Below are positions 9,585 through 17,578 of a DNA stretch of 64,000 bases, in pieces (position 1 is the stretch's first letter; each line of letters begins with the position of its first letter). The translations under genes and the position numbers were made by a program. Source of the DNA: UBA1563 sp041671545 (GTDB lineage Bacteria; Bacteroidota; Ignavibacteria; Ignavibacteriales; Ignavibacteriaceae); the NCBI GenBank assembly GCA_041671545.1, contig JBAZBI010000002.1:310001-374000 (forward strand). Reading direction: 5' to 3'. The notes beneath the pieces are model-generated. The model was not told the DNA's origin and made no database searches. It saw nothing but the letters and a program-made list of their open reading frames with translations.

Positions 9585-10478
9585 ATGAAATTCGGCATTT
9601 TCGGCAATACCACAAAAGACGAGCTTACGGCAACACTGCAAATAGTGGTCGATCGTTTGCAAGAAAATAATTACGAGTTTCTGATCAATGATTCGTTGCA
9701 AACTTCGTTTCCGATTGCTTCTTCGAATAAAAAGTATTTTGCCCCCGCAACGACTGTAGCCGAAACTTGTGATATTTTAATTTCTCTTGGTGGAGACGGC
9801 ACAATGCTTTCCACAGCCTACATCGCTCATCAATATGATAAACCGGTGCTTGGAATTAATCTTGGCAAGCTTGGCTTTTTAGCTGAAGTCGACATCAAAG
9901 GAATTGAACAGCTTTTTAACGACATTAAAAATTCTCATTATTCGATTGAAGAACGAATTGTGCTTGTCGGAAATTGCAAAAATGTTTCTTGTGATGAATT
10001 TTTTGCCGTGAATGATCTGGTTATCGACAAAGGCGCCTGGCCCAAAATGATTGAACTTACCATCTCGGTTGAAGATGAATACGTTACTACTTTTTCAGCC
10101 GATGGTTTAATCGTTGCCACGCCAACCGGTTCAACAGGATATTCTCTTTCAGTCGGCGGACCGATCGTAAGTCCGAAAGCTGAAGTTATTACACTCAGTC
10201 CAATCTCGCCGCACAGTTTAACCATGCGTCCTTTGGTTTTGCCAAGTAATGGGAAAATATATATCACGGCGGATTCAATGCACACAAAAGTGCAAGTAAA
10301 CTGCGACGGGCAGCGAGTAATGGAATTTGCACCGCCTCTAAATATTGTAATCTCGAAAAGTGCGAAACCGTTACGGTTGGTACACATGGACTCTGTAAAC
10401 TACTTCGAGATTCTTCGTTCAAAATTACTTTGGGGATTAGATGTCCGAAAAAATATTCATCAACGAAAAGGATCGTAA
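9585..10478 (+). CDS. nadK: NAD kinase
   Basis: This 297-residue enzyme phosphorylates NAD to NADP with ATP in the cytoplasm. It carries the family GGDGTML signature with the catalytic Asp71, the NE/D-type segment (FFAVNDLVIDKG), and the NAD-binding PTGSTGYSLSVGGPIVSP near residue 180. Length is normal for bacterial NadK. The ATG follows the DUF1844 stop with no spacer, and the next gene starts one base after this stop. This tight packing suggests that the GT2, DUF1844, nadK and thioredoxin-like genes form one operon. Confidence 0.95.
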   Translation: MKFGIFGNTTKDELTATLQIVVDRLQENNYEFLINDSLQTSFPIASSNKKYFAPATTVAETCDILISLGGDGTMLSTAYIAHQYDKPVLGINLGKLGFLAEVDIKGIEQLFNDIKNSHYSIEERIVLVGNCKNVSCDEFFAVNDLVIDKGAWPKMIELTISVEDEYVTTFSADGLIVATPTGSTGYSLSVGGPIVSPKAEVITLSPISPHSLTMRPLVLPSNGKIYITADSMHTKVQVNCDGQRVMEFAPPLNIVISKSAKPLRLVHMDSVNYFEILRSKLLWGLDVRKNIHQRKGS

Positions 10479-10479
10479 A

Positions 10480-10983
10480 ATGAAAAGTTTATTCATCGTT
10501 CTCTTTTTTTCAATCATTACCGTAGCGCAAACTGCAAACCAAAGTGTGATTGATCAAAAATCGGGCAAACCGATGTTGGTTGGTCTTTGCAACCGCGAAT
10601 CGCTCCAAGATTCTTCATTCGCCTGGTGGTTTAATTCCGAATATGAAAATTATGAACTTGACACAGAAACTCTTTCACATGTAAAGATTGATAGTGAATT
10701 CCAATCAATAACCATAGTAATGGGAACGTGGTGCAGCGACAGCAGAAGAGAAGTCCCGCGTTTCTACAAAATTCTCGATTCGTTAAACTTTCCTTCAGCA
10801 AAAGTGAAGTTGATAATGGTTGATAGAAAAAAAGAAGCAGCCGGAATAGATATTTCTTCATTTAACATTGAACTTGTTCCAACTATGATTTTTTATAATG
10901 ATGGATTAGAAGTCGGTAGGATTATTGAAACTCCGAAAGAAACGTTAGAAAAAGATTTAGAAGGAATTTTAGTAAAAAAATAA
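10480..10983 (+). CDS. Thioredoxin-fold protein, exported, single active-site Cys
   Basis: This 167-residue protein has an N-terminal signal peptide (MKSLFIVLFFSIITVAQ) and a thioredoxin-like fold with the active-site segment GTWCSDSRREVPRF at about residue 83 and a cis-Pro region LVPTMIF. The usual CxxC is CSDS here, so the resolving cysteine is missing. Such WCSDSR proteins are frequent in Bacteroidota, and their redox role is unclear. I chose the ATG at 10480 over the upstream in-frame ATG at 10441 because it gives a proper signal peptide and begins one base after the nadK stop. Confidence 0.75.
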   Translation: MKSLFIVLFFSIITVAQTANQSVIDQKSGKPMLVGLCNRESLQDSSFAWWFNSEYENYELDTETLSHVKIDSEFQSITIVMGTWCSDSRREVPRFYKILDSLNFPSAKVKLIMVDRKKEAAGIDISSFNIELVPTMIFYNDGLEVGRIIETPKETLEKDLEGILVKK

Positions 10984-10985
10984 AA

Positions 10986-11549
10986 TCAAAAAGAACTTGC
11001 GCTTATTTCTTTTACTTCTCCGGAGTGCAGGTTTTCTAATTTTATTTTCCCGATTCTTACTCTTACTAATCGCAAGGTGGGAAATCCAACGCTGGCGGTC
11101 ATCTTTCTGACTTGCCGGTTCCTTCCTTCAATTATCGTAATGCTTAACCATGTGGTAGGAATTGTTTTACGGAAACGAACCGGCGGAATCCGCTCTTCAA
11201 AAGGGTATTGATCTTGTAGAATTTTCACTTTTGCAGGAAGAGTTTTCCTCCTTTCAATTACAACACTGGTTCGCAATTGAACTAAAACTTCTTCTGTAGG
11301 AACACCTTCAACTTGAACAAAATACTCTTTTTCTAATTTCTGTTTCGGATGCAACAATTTTTCGGTAAGCGCTTTATCGTTTGTTAAAATTAGCAAACCT
11401 TCGCTGTCATAATCGAGTCTGCCAACCGGGTAAACATCGTCAGGGAAATCAAAAAGATCGGCTAAAGTTTTTCTTCCGCCTGGATCGGTAAACTGAGAAA
11501 GCACTCCGTAAGGTTTGTTCACAGCAAAATATTTAAATGTTTTTTTCAT
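10986..11549 (-). CDS. rluE: 23S rRNA pseudouridine synthase, RluE/RsuA family
   Basis: This 187-residue enzyme isomerises a uridine in rRNA. It shows the family catalytic motif GRLDYDSEGLLILTND with the nucleophilic Asp, plus NKPYGVLSQF at the N-terminus and the closing IIEGRNRQVRKMTASVGFPTLRL. There is no N-terminal S4 domain and the protein is short, which points to the RluE branch, not RsuA or RluB. It is convergent with the thioredoxin-like gene (two-base gap) and its 5' end faces the pyrophosphatase gene. The exact target uridine is inferred from the family only. Confidence 0.85.
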   Translation of the reverse strand: MKKTFKYFAVNKPYGVLSQFTDPGGRKTLADLFDFPDDVYPVGRLDYDSEGLLILTNDKALTEKLLHPKQKLEKEYFVQVEGVPTEEVLVQLRTSVVIERRKTLPAKVKILQDQYPFEERIPPVRFRKTIPTTWLSITIIEGRNRQVRKMTASVGFPTLRLVRVRIGKIKLENLHSGEVKEISASSF

Positions 11550-11646
11550 CAGTCTTTTTTCTTTTCACAGCGTCAAAATTAGCAAAAAGATTTTCTTTCA
11601 GCAGCAAACTATTTCTTATTTTTACAAAAAGAAAAAAGGAATCAAT

Positions 11647-12333
11647 TTGAAACCCCCGAAAAACGACCCGATTTGGAAAATGATGGGCTTGCTCTTTAAG
11701 CCGCATCCATGGCATGGAATTTCTCCCGGAGACAACGCTCCGTACCAGCTTACTGTTTATATAGAGATCGTTCCAACTGATTCGATGAAATATGAAATTG
11801 ATAAACAATCCGGTTATTTAAAAGTTGATAGACCGCAACGGTATTCTAATTTTTGTCCAACGCTTTACGGGTTAGTTCCCCAAACGTACTGCGCAGAAAA
11901 GGTTGCTGAACTAAGCATGGGGAAAACCGGCAAAAAAAATATTGTCGGAGATGGCGATCCGCTGGATATTTGTGTCTTAACTGAAAAAACCATTACGCAA
12001 GGTGGGATTTTGTTGGAAGTTATTCCCATTGGTGGTTTGCGAATGATCGATGGAAATGAAGCTGATGATAAAATTATCGCCGTAATGAAAGGCGACGCTG
12101 TTTACGGTCAAATGAAAAGTGTGAAGGACGTTCCGCCGAACGTAATAGATAGATTGCGTCATTATTTCTTAACGTACAAAGACGTTCCCGGAGATGAGCA
12201 CCATAAACATTGTGAAATAGATGAAGTTTATGATGTTGAAACGGCGTACGACGTGATCAAAAGAAGCCAGGAAGATTATGAACTTCGTTTTGGCGGAATA
12301 GAAGAAATGCTTACTTCGGCTTTGCGCGGGTAA
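11647..12333 (+). CDS. ppa: Inorganic pyrophosphatase, family I
   Basis: This 228-residue cytoplasmic enzyme hydrolyses pyrophosphate. The metal-binding core D102-G-D-P-L-D107 matches the family DxDPxD signature, with nearby conserved YGLVPQTYC and a C-terminal YDVIKRSQEDYELRFGG. It has an extra N-terminal segment (KPPKNDPIWKMMGLLFKPHPWHGI) seen in some Bacteroidota/Chlorobiota enzymes. The frame is open from 11515, but that part would overlap the divergent rluE gene and reads as non-protein. I prefer the TTG at 11647, which has an AAAGGA ribosome site about 8 bases upstream; the ATG at 11680 is the alternative. Confidence 0.88.
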   Translation: MKPPKNDPIWKMMGLLFKPHPWHGISPGDNAPYQLTVYIEIVPTDSMKYEIDKQSGYLKVDRPQRYSNFCPTLYGLVPQTYCAEKVAELSMGKTGKKNIVGDGDPLDICVLTEKTITQGGILLEVIPIGGLRMIDGNEADDKIIAVMKGDAVYGQMKSVKDVPPNVIDRLRHYFLTYKDVPGDEHHKHCEIDEVYDVETAYDVIKRSQEDYELRFGGIEEMLTSALRG

Positions 12334-12362
12334 TAAACAAAGAAGATAAGAGTAAGATTAAT

Positions 12363-12383
12363 CGGTTAAATAAAATATAACCG
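12363..12383 (+). other. Small hairpin downstream of ppa
   Basis: CGGTTA and TAACCG form a 6-bp stem with a 9-base AT loop, 30 bases after the ppa stop. There is no following T tract, so it is a possible 3' stabiliser or weak pause, not a classic terminator. Confidence 0.35.
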
Positions 12384-12444
12384 AATGGATGAATGAGAAT
12401 GAATGACTGAATGTTTTTCATTCATTCAAGCATTCATTCATTCG
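12383..12444. repeat. Tetranucleotide-rich imperfect inverted repeat
   Basis: The left arm is built from GAAT/GGAT units (12383-12413), followed by a TTTTT loop and a right arm of CATT/CATTCA units (12419-12444) that is roughly its reverse complement. It could fold into a long imperfect hairpin between ppa and the small ORF at 12509. The arms are low-complexity 4-bp repeats, so slippage is expected. Confidence 0.6.
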
Positions 12445-12508
12445 ATGATGTGTGACTCTTTGGTTCTGGTTTACAAGATCAGAAATTAAAGATTAAGGAA
12501 AGAAGAAA

Positions 12509-12751
12509 GTGGCATATTATTACAGAGATCAGAAAAAATATATCGAAGAACTTAAACGGTTTGAGTCTAAAATGCAGCCGAAAGAACTTGACGAATATAA
12601 AATGTTCGTGAAGCGGCATAAAGACGAAGAGGAATTCGACTCGATCGCTTTCGGGAAATTAAAAGCTCTTTATGAAAAATATTATGCTCAACGAGAAAAA
12701 AAGAATTATGACCACCTCTTTAAAAAACCGGATCAAGATATTGGTAATTAA
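12509..12751 (+). CDS. Small charged protein of unknown function
   Basis: I do not recognise this 80-residue product. It is highly charged and predicted to be mostly helical: AYYYRDQKKYIEELKRFESK at the start, then a KRHKDEEEFDSIAFGKLKALYEKYY helix and a basic tail. There is no signal peptide or membrane segment, so it should be cytoplasmic. It starts with GTG, and a purine-rich AAGGAAAGAA lies just upstream as ribosome site. It precedes the DUF2723 gene by about 80 bases. The strong charge pattern, ribosome site and lack of overlap with another frame support it as a real gene. Confidence 0.6.
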   Translation: MAYYYRDQKKYIEELKRFESKMQPKELDEYKMFVKRHKDEEEFDSIAFGKLKALYEKYYAQREKKNYDHLFKKPDQDIGN

Positions 12752-12762
12752 TCCCGCCCAAG

Positions 12763-12794
12763 TTTCGGTATTAAGCCGGAGTTTAATAAATTTG
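12763..12794 (+). promoter_or_regulatory. Candidate -33/-7 promoter for the DUF2723 gene
   Basis: An exact TAnnTTTG -7 element (TAAATTTG, 12787-12794) lies about 40 bases before the ATG at 12834. A poor TTTCG stands at about the -33 position. Transcription would begin near 12801. The -7 match is seen directly; use of the Bacteroidota consensus is inferred. Confidence 0.35.
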
Positions 12795-12833
12795 AACTAC
12801 TAATTAAGAATCTCATTCATCCTTGAGGAACTA

Positions 12834-15800
12834 ATGAACTATAAGCTCTTGAATAGAATTTTTGCTGCGATTGTTTTTGTTATCTCGAACGTCGTCCTTT
12901 TTTTTACAGTGCAACCATCGGTTTCGTTTTGGGACTGCGGCGAATTTATCGCTTCCGGATTTTCCCTCCAGGTGCCCCATCCGCCCGGAGCTCCCTTCTT
13001 TTTACTTCTCGGAAGAGTATTCTCTCTCTTGCCGTTCGGCGAGAATATGGCGTTTCGTTTTAACACCATCTCTGTCTTAGCAAGTGCATTATCCATTCTT
13101 TTCTTATATTTAATTGCAGTTAAGTTGATTGAGAATTATAAAGGAAAAACTTACACCAGCCTTTCGGATGCATTGCTGACTTACATTCCGGCCGCTATCG
13201 GCGCTCTTTCTTTTGCCTTCAGCGATACTTTTTGGTTCAACGGTGTAGAAGCTGAAGTTTACGCAACAAGTACCTTCTTCTTAGCTTTAGTTGTTTATGT
13301 GATGATGGTCTGGCACGAAAAAGCCGACAATAAAGACAATGAAAAATATATTTTGTTGATCGCTTACCTTATCGGACTTTCAACCGGTGTTCACTTAATG
13401 AGTGTTCTCGCAATGATCTCTGTTGTTATGGTGATCATGTTTAGAAAATACGTTGACGATGATGAAGCGTTGAAAAAATCAGGCTACATCTTTTTGGCTC
13501 ACGCCGCTTTTTTAACCGTTCTTGCAATTGTGCTTTGGGCAAATCAAACCGATGCTACACCTCCGACTCCCGATCAGTACAAAGAATTTGATTCCCGTTT
13601 TAAAATGGTTATGGCAGGCATAAGCATTGTAATCGTTGGCGCGTTATGGAAAAAGTTATTCAACAGAAATTCGATTTATATTGCTCTCGCTATCGGCGGT
13701 GTTGCTCTCTTTGTTGTTTATCCCGGGATTGTAAAAGTTCTTCCCGGAATAATGTCGAGCATTTCCGGCGATAGCATCACTACAGAAATTCTTCTCCTGG
13801 CGGCTATCTTCGGCGCTTTAGGTTACGGTGTATATTATGCAGTGAAGAACAATAAACCGACAATGCATCTTGTTTTTCTCTCTCTTGTTTTTGCTTTGCT
13901 TGGATTCACAACTTATACCATGGTAATTGTTAGAGCAAACCAAAATCCCCCGATGAATGAAAACGAACCGGATAATTTTTCCGAACTCGTATCTTATCTA
14001 AATCGTGAGCAGTACGGCGACTTCCCGACATTTAAAAGAAGATTCGCTACAGAACCGCATCAGATGGGCGTTTATGAAAACTACACTTCTGATCTCGATT
14101 TCTGGTGGCGGTACCAGATGAACCACATGACCACAAGATATTTTATGTGGAATTACGTCGGACGCGAATCATGGGATCAAGACTCAGGCGCAAACATGTG
14201 GCCTCTCAACGGACTCGGAAACGCATTGCTCAAACCATTTAATATTAAATTTAACGGCGATGCAAAAGATTCTCTCTTCGGAATTCCTCTTTTGCTCGGA
14301 CTGCTCGGTATCTATTTCCACTTTAAAAAAGATTGGAAGATGGCAAGCGTTTTTATGGTACTCTTCGTTTTTATGGGATACTTAACGGCGTTCTATCAAA
14401 ATCAGCAAGAGCCGCAGCCGCGTGAAAGAGATTATTTCTACGTAGGTGCGTTTTTCGTTTTTTCGATTTGGATCGCTCTTGGTCTGCGAGGAATCGTTGA
14501 TGTTCTTCTGGAAAAAATTAAATCTCCTTCGTTGGCAAGGAACGCTGCATTTGCAGTTGTAGCGCTTGGAATTATTTTTGTCCCGGTAAGAATGTTGCAA
14601 GCAAATTATTTTACTCATGACCGTTCACGCAACTGGGTTCCCTGGGATTATTCTTATAACTTATTACAAAGCTGCGCACCAAACGCAATCCTTTTTACAA
14701 ACGGAGATAACGATACTTTCCCACTCTGGTATTTGCAGGATGTTGAAGGCGTTCGGCGAGATGTTCGTATCGCCAATTTAAGTTTGCTGAACACAAATTG
14801 GTATATAAAACAATTAAAAAATCTTGAACCCTACGGAGCTAAAAAAGTTGCGATGAATCTGGATGATCTGCAAATAGATGCTTTACAGCCTGCTCAATGG
14901 GATCCGCAGGATATAACCATTCCGGTGCCGCGTCAGCTTCCTTCTTCCTACAAAACATATTCTGAAGGAAGAACGATCTTAAATACCGATCCATCAATAA
15001 ATTTTGATGAATGGAACGTTGCGGATTCAACGGTCATTCGTGATGGAAAACTCACCTGGCGAATGGACAACACAGTTGTTTACAGCGGAATAAAAGCTGT
15101 GCGCGTTCAAGATATTATGACAAAAGAAATCATCGTAGCCAATAATTGGCAAAGACCGATCTACTTTGCTGTAACTTGTTCGGATGATAGTAAAATTGGT
15201 TTGAATGATTACTTGAAAATGGAAGGAATGGCTTTCCGTCTTGTTCCCGAGAAAAAACAAGCAAGAGTTGAATTTATTAATGAACCTGTTATGCGCAGGC
15301 AGGTATTTAATGAAAGCGGTAGCTTTTCAAAAAAATATTTACCCGGATTTAAATTTCGTGGTTTAAATGATTCAACTATTTTCTTTGACGAAAACCATAC
15401 ACGGTTAGTTCAAAACTATCGTAATGCTTTTATCCGGATAGCAATTTATTATATGAATACCGGGCAGCCGAACCAAAAAGCTGTAGAAGTTCTAAACTTG
15501 ATGGAAAAGAAACTTCCGAGAAAAATTCTACCGATCGATTACCGCATCCTTTATGATATTGGGAATCTCTATTTTGCCGTTGGCGATCTGACAAACTACA
15601 AAAGCATTGCAACCGAAGTTGAAAAAGAAGCCTTAAAAGTAATTGCCGATAATCCTCGCGGAGTAACTAACTATTACAATCCTTACAGAATATTGTTAGA
15701 CATTTACGAAAACTTGAAAGAGTACGACAAGGGAATTGCCCTGCTCGAAAAGATTTCCAACATGTATCCGGGAGACACTCAAGTTAAGAGTGAGATGGAT

Positions 15801-15851
15801 AGAATGAAAGCTGCAAAAGCAAATAAGGATTCTTTGGTTTCAGGTCATTAG
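12834..15851 (+). CDS. DUF2723 family GT-C-like membrane protein
   Basis: This 1005-residue protein has a large multi-spanning N-terminal half (about residues 1-590) and a soluble C-terminal half. The first loop carries the DUF2723 signature SFWDCGEFIASGFSLQVPHP followed by PGAPFFLL; the acidic residues there resemble the catalytic loop of GT-C glycosyltransferases related to protein O-mannosyltransferases. The segment ENEPDNFSELVSYLNREQYG is also typical. The C-terminal 200 residues look like helical TPR-type repeats (YRILYDIGNLYFAVGD, YRILLDIYENLKEYDKGIAL). Members are widespread in Bacteroidota and may glycosylate exported proteins or lipids; this is inference. The stop codon falls inside a heptanucleotide repeat array. 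Confidence 0.8.
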   Translation: MNYKLLNRIFAAIVFVISNVVLFFTVQPSVSFWDCGEFIASGFSLQVPHPPGAPFFLLLGRVFSLLPFGENMAFRFNTISVLASALSILFLYLIAVKLIENYKGKTYTSLSDALLTYIPAAIGALSFAFSDTFWFNGVEAEVYATSTFFLALVVYVMMVWHEKADNKDNEKYILLIAYLIGLSTGVHLMSVLAMISVVMVIMFRKYVDDDEALKKSGYIFLAHAAFLTVLAIVLWANQTDATPPTPDQYKEFDSRFKMVMAGISIVIVGALWKKLFNRNSIYIALAIGGVALFVVYPGIVKVLPGIMSSISGDSITTEILLLAAIFGALGYGVYYAVKNNKPTMHLVFLSLVFALLGFTTYTMVIVRANQNPPMNENEPDNFSELVSYLNREQYGDFPTFKRRFATEPHQMGVYENYTSDLDFWWRYQMNHMTTRYFMWNYVGRESWDQDSGANMWPLNGLGNALLKPFNIKFNGDAKDSLFGIPLLLGLLGIYFHFKKDWKMASVFMVLFVFMGYLTAFYQNQQEPQPRERDYFYVGAFFVFSIWIALGLRGIVDVLLEKIKSPSLARNAAFAVVALGIIFVPVRMLQANYFTHDRSRNWVPWDYSYNLLQSCAPNAILFTNGDNDTFPLWYLQDVEGVRRDVRIANLSLLNTNWYIKQLKNLEPYGAKKVAMNLDDLQIDALQPAQWDPQDITIPVPRQLPSSYKTYSEGRTILNTDPSINFDEWNVADSTVIRDGKLTWRMDNTVVYSGIKAVRVQDIMTKEIIVANNWQRPIYFAVTCSDDSKIGLNDYLKMEGMAFRLVPEKKQARVEFINEPVMRRQVFNESGSFSKKYLPGFKFRGLNDSTIFFDENHTRLVQNYRNAFIRIAIYYMNTGQPNQKAVEVLNLMEKKLPRKILPIDYRILYDIGNLYFAVGDLTNYKSIATEVEKEALKVIADNPRGVTNYYNPYRILLDIYENLKEYDKGIALLEKISNMYPGDTQVKSEMDRMKAAKANKDSLVSGH

Positions 15852-15922
15852 TCATTATTCATCGGTGAGTGGTCAATCGTCGTTATTTTTTTAATGACTA
15901 TTGACCGCTGACCATTGACCTT
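15844..15922. repeat. Inverted pair of heptanucleotide repeat arrays
   Basis: The left arm has six 7-bp units of the form GTCANNN (15844-15885: GTCATTA, GTCATTA, TTCATCG, GTGAGTG, GTCAATC, GTCGTTA). After a T-rich spacer the right arm has four TGACNNN units (15895-15922: TGACTAT, TGACCGC, TGACCAT, TGACCTT). The arms are reverse complements in unit type, so the region can fold into a hairpin. The left array contains the stop of the DUF2723 gene. Confidence 0.75.
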
Positions 15923-15941
15923 TCACAGCGAAACGTACTCA

Positions 15942-17015
15942 ATGAAAATATTAATACTTGCTCTTTCGGGAATTGGCGATGCGCTAATGTTTACGCCCGC
16001 GTTTCAACTTTTACGCTCCAAATTTCCCGAAGCTGAAATTGACGCGATGGTAATGTACAAAGGGGTAAAAGAGATTTATGAACGGACCAATCTTCTAAAC
16101 ACTATCCAACATTTCGATTTTCTTAACGCATCAAAACTATCATCGCTTAAATTTGTTTTGAGTTTTCGCGGTAAGTATGATGCTTCGATTAATGTTTATC
16201 CTTCAAACCGGAAAGAATATAATCTTATAAATTTTTTAGTTGGAGCAAAAAAACGGGGAGCGGTTCAATATCTAAGAAATGATTTTTCAAATCTTGGGTT
16301 TCTTAATACACATAGAATTTTAGAGAACGATTCACTCCACAACGTTGAAGAAAATATCCTTCTCTACGAAAAGCTTTTCGGAGTAAAATTTACCGAAAAA
16401 CCGCCTCTCTCTTTTCCATTAACTCACGAAGATGATTTATTCAAAGAGAAGTATTTAATTGAACTTGGGATCGATGCCTCCGATTTTGTGGTTGGCTTTC
16501 ATCCCGGCTGTTCCTCACTTAAAAATCACACAAAAAGAAGATGGGAACCGGAAAAATTTTCTCGTCTCGGAAGGTTGTTGATCGAAAAGAAGAATGCAAA
16601 AATTCTAATTTTCGGTGGACCGGAAGAACGGGAATTGCAAAAATCAGTAGCGGAAAATATTGAATCCGACAGAGTTTTTGTTATTAAAACGCAGTCACTC
16701 TCACAAACTGCTTCGGTGATGAAACGATGTAATGTTTTTATCACTAACGACTCAAGTTTAATGCACGTCGCCTCGGCGATGCAATTAAAAGTCGTTGCGA
16801 TAATCGGTCCAACGAATACCAATTACATTTCTCCGTGGAAAACCGCCCACCGGATCGTTTCGCTTAACCTGGATTGCTCACCATGCTTTTTTTATTCACC
16901 TAAACCGTTAACTTGCTCAAGAACAGACGTTCAATTTAAGTGTATAAAAGAATTAGACGAATTGAAGGTTTTTGCAGTCGTTGAAGAATTGCTTACAGAC
17001 TATAATCGGAACTGA
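15942..17015 (+). CDS. Family 9 glycosyltransferase (heptosyltransferase-like)
   Basis: This 357-residue GT-B enzyme resembles ADP-heptose:LPS heptosyltransferases. It begins MKILILALSGIGDALMFTPA, the GT9 N-terminal motif, and its second domain has VGFHPGCSSLKNHTKRRWEP, ILIFGGPEERELQK and the donor-binding FITNDSSLMHVASAM followed by AIIGPTN. The ATG at 15942 is chosen over an upstream TTG at 15915 because it places the nucleotide-binding strand at the N-terminus and leaves the repeat array outside the gene. The 3' end overlaps the convergent response regulator by 23 bases. Sugar specificity is unknown. Confidence 0.87.
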   Translation: MKILILALSGIGDALMFTPAFQLLRSKFPEAEIDAMVMYKGVKEIYERTNLLNTIQHFDFLNASKLSSLKFVLSFRGKYDASINVYPSNRKEYNLINFLVGAKKRGAVQYLRNDFSNLGFLNTHRILENDSLHNVEENILLYEKLFGVKFTEKPPLSFPLTHEDDLFKEKYLIELGIDASDFVVGFHPGCSSLKNHTKRRWEPEKFSRLGRLLIEKKNAKILIFGGPEERELQKSVAENIESDRVFVIKTQSLSQTASVMKRCNVFITNDSSLMHVASAMQLKVVAIIGPTNTNYISPWKTAHRIVSLNLDCSPCFFYSPKPLTCSRTDVQFKCIKELDELKVFAVVEELLTDYNRN

Positions 17016-17379
17016 TTGAAGTAATAAGTTCAAGAAGTTCTTTGCGAGTGAATGGTTTCCCCACATAGTGAGAGCATCCCGCTTCGAAAATTTTCTTTTG
17101 ATCTTCTACCATCGAATAGGCGGTTACGGCAACTATCGGCGTAGATTTATATCTTTCACTTTGGCGCAGTTGTTTAGTAACATCTATCCCGGTAAGTCCT
17201 AGTCCAAGGTTAATATCCATCAAAATAATGTCGTAGGAATTGCTGTCGGTTTTAACCAACGCTTCCTCTCCGTTCGTGGCAAAATCGAGGGAGGCAAATC
17301 CCCGGATAAACAGAGACATTACTTCTCTATTATCATGATTGTCTTCCACCACAAGGATGTTTAATTTGTCGCTTTTCAT
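16993..17379 (-). CDS. Single-domain response regulator
   Basis: This 128-residue stand-alone receiver domain accepts a phosphoryl group from a histidine kinase. It has the acidic pocket (LNILVVEDNHDN), the phospho-acceptor Asp in IILMDINLG near residue 54, the switch Thr/Ser region VAVTAYSM, and the conserved Lys in VGKPFTRKEL. No output domain follows, so it probably acts by protein contact or in a phosphorelay. It is transcribed alone and converges on the GT9 gene; aspS diverges upstream. No kinase is adjacent; the nearest kinase genes are more than 15 kb away. Confidence 0.88.
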   Translation of the reverse strand: MKSDKLNILVVEDNHDNREVMSLFIRGFASLDFATNGEEALVKTDSNSYDIILMDINLGLGLTGIDVTKQLRQSERYKSTPIVAVTAYSMVEDQKKIFEAGCSHYVGKPFTRKELLELITSISSDYSL

Positions 17380-17509
17380 TTACTAATAAATTCTATATTT
17401 TTTTACAAAAATAGCAATAATTAACATCACTCAAAACAGATAATATGCAGAAAAGGAAAAGAATATTCAGAATAGACAAATAAACTGAACAATGGCACGA
17501 CTTCTTCTG

Positions 17510-17540
17510 TTTGTTTAAACTTCATAATTCAGTATTTTTA
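17510..17540 (+). promoter_or_regulatory. Candidate -33/-7 promoter of aspS
   Basis: TTTG (17510-17513), a 19-base spacer and TATTTTTA (17533-17540) match the Bacteroidota consensus TTTG-N19-TAnnTTTG except for the last base. Transcription would start near 17547, which supports the ATG at 17579 as start and not the TTG at 17552. Confidence 0.5.
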
Positions 17541-17578
17541 GCCATTACATTTTGAAAACGAAGGAGTATTTAGCAGAA

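Noticed and set aside
9938..10387. Opposite-strand ORF of 149 residues within nadK
   Set aside because: nadK is certain in the other direction, and this frame has no recognisable motif.
11515..11646. N-terminal extension of the pyrophosphatase
   Set aside because: It overlaps the start of rluE on the other strand, has atypical residues, and a good ribosome site precedes the TTG at 11647.
15844..15922. CRISPR array
   Set aside because: Repeat units are 7 bases without spacers, and no cas gene is present.
17493..17508. TGGCACG upstream of aspS as a sigma-54 promoter
   Set aside because: The -24 half fits but there is no GC at the -12 place (the sequence is TTC), and a better -33/-7 promoter lies just downstream.
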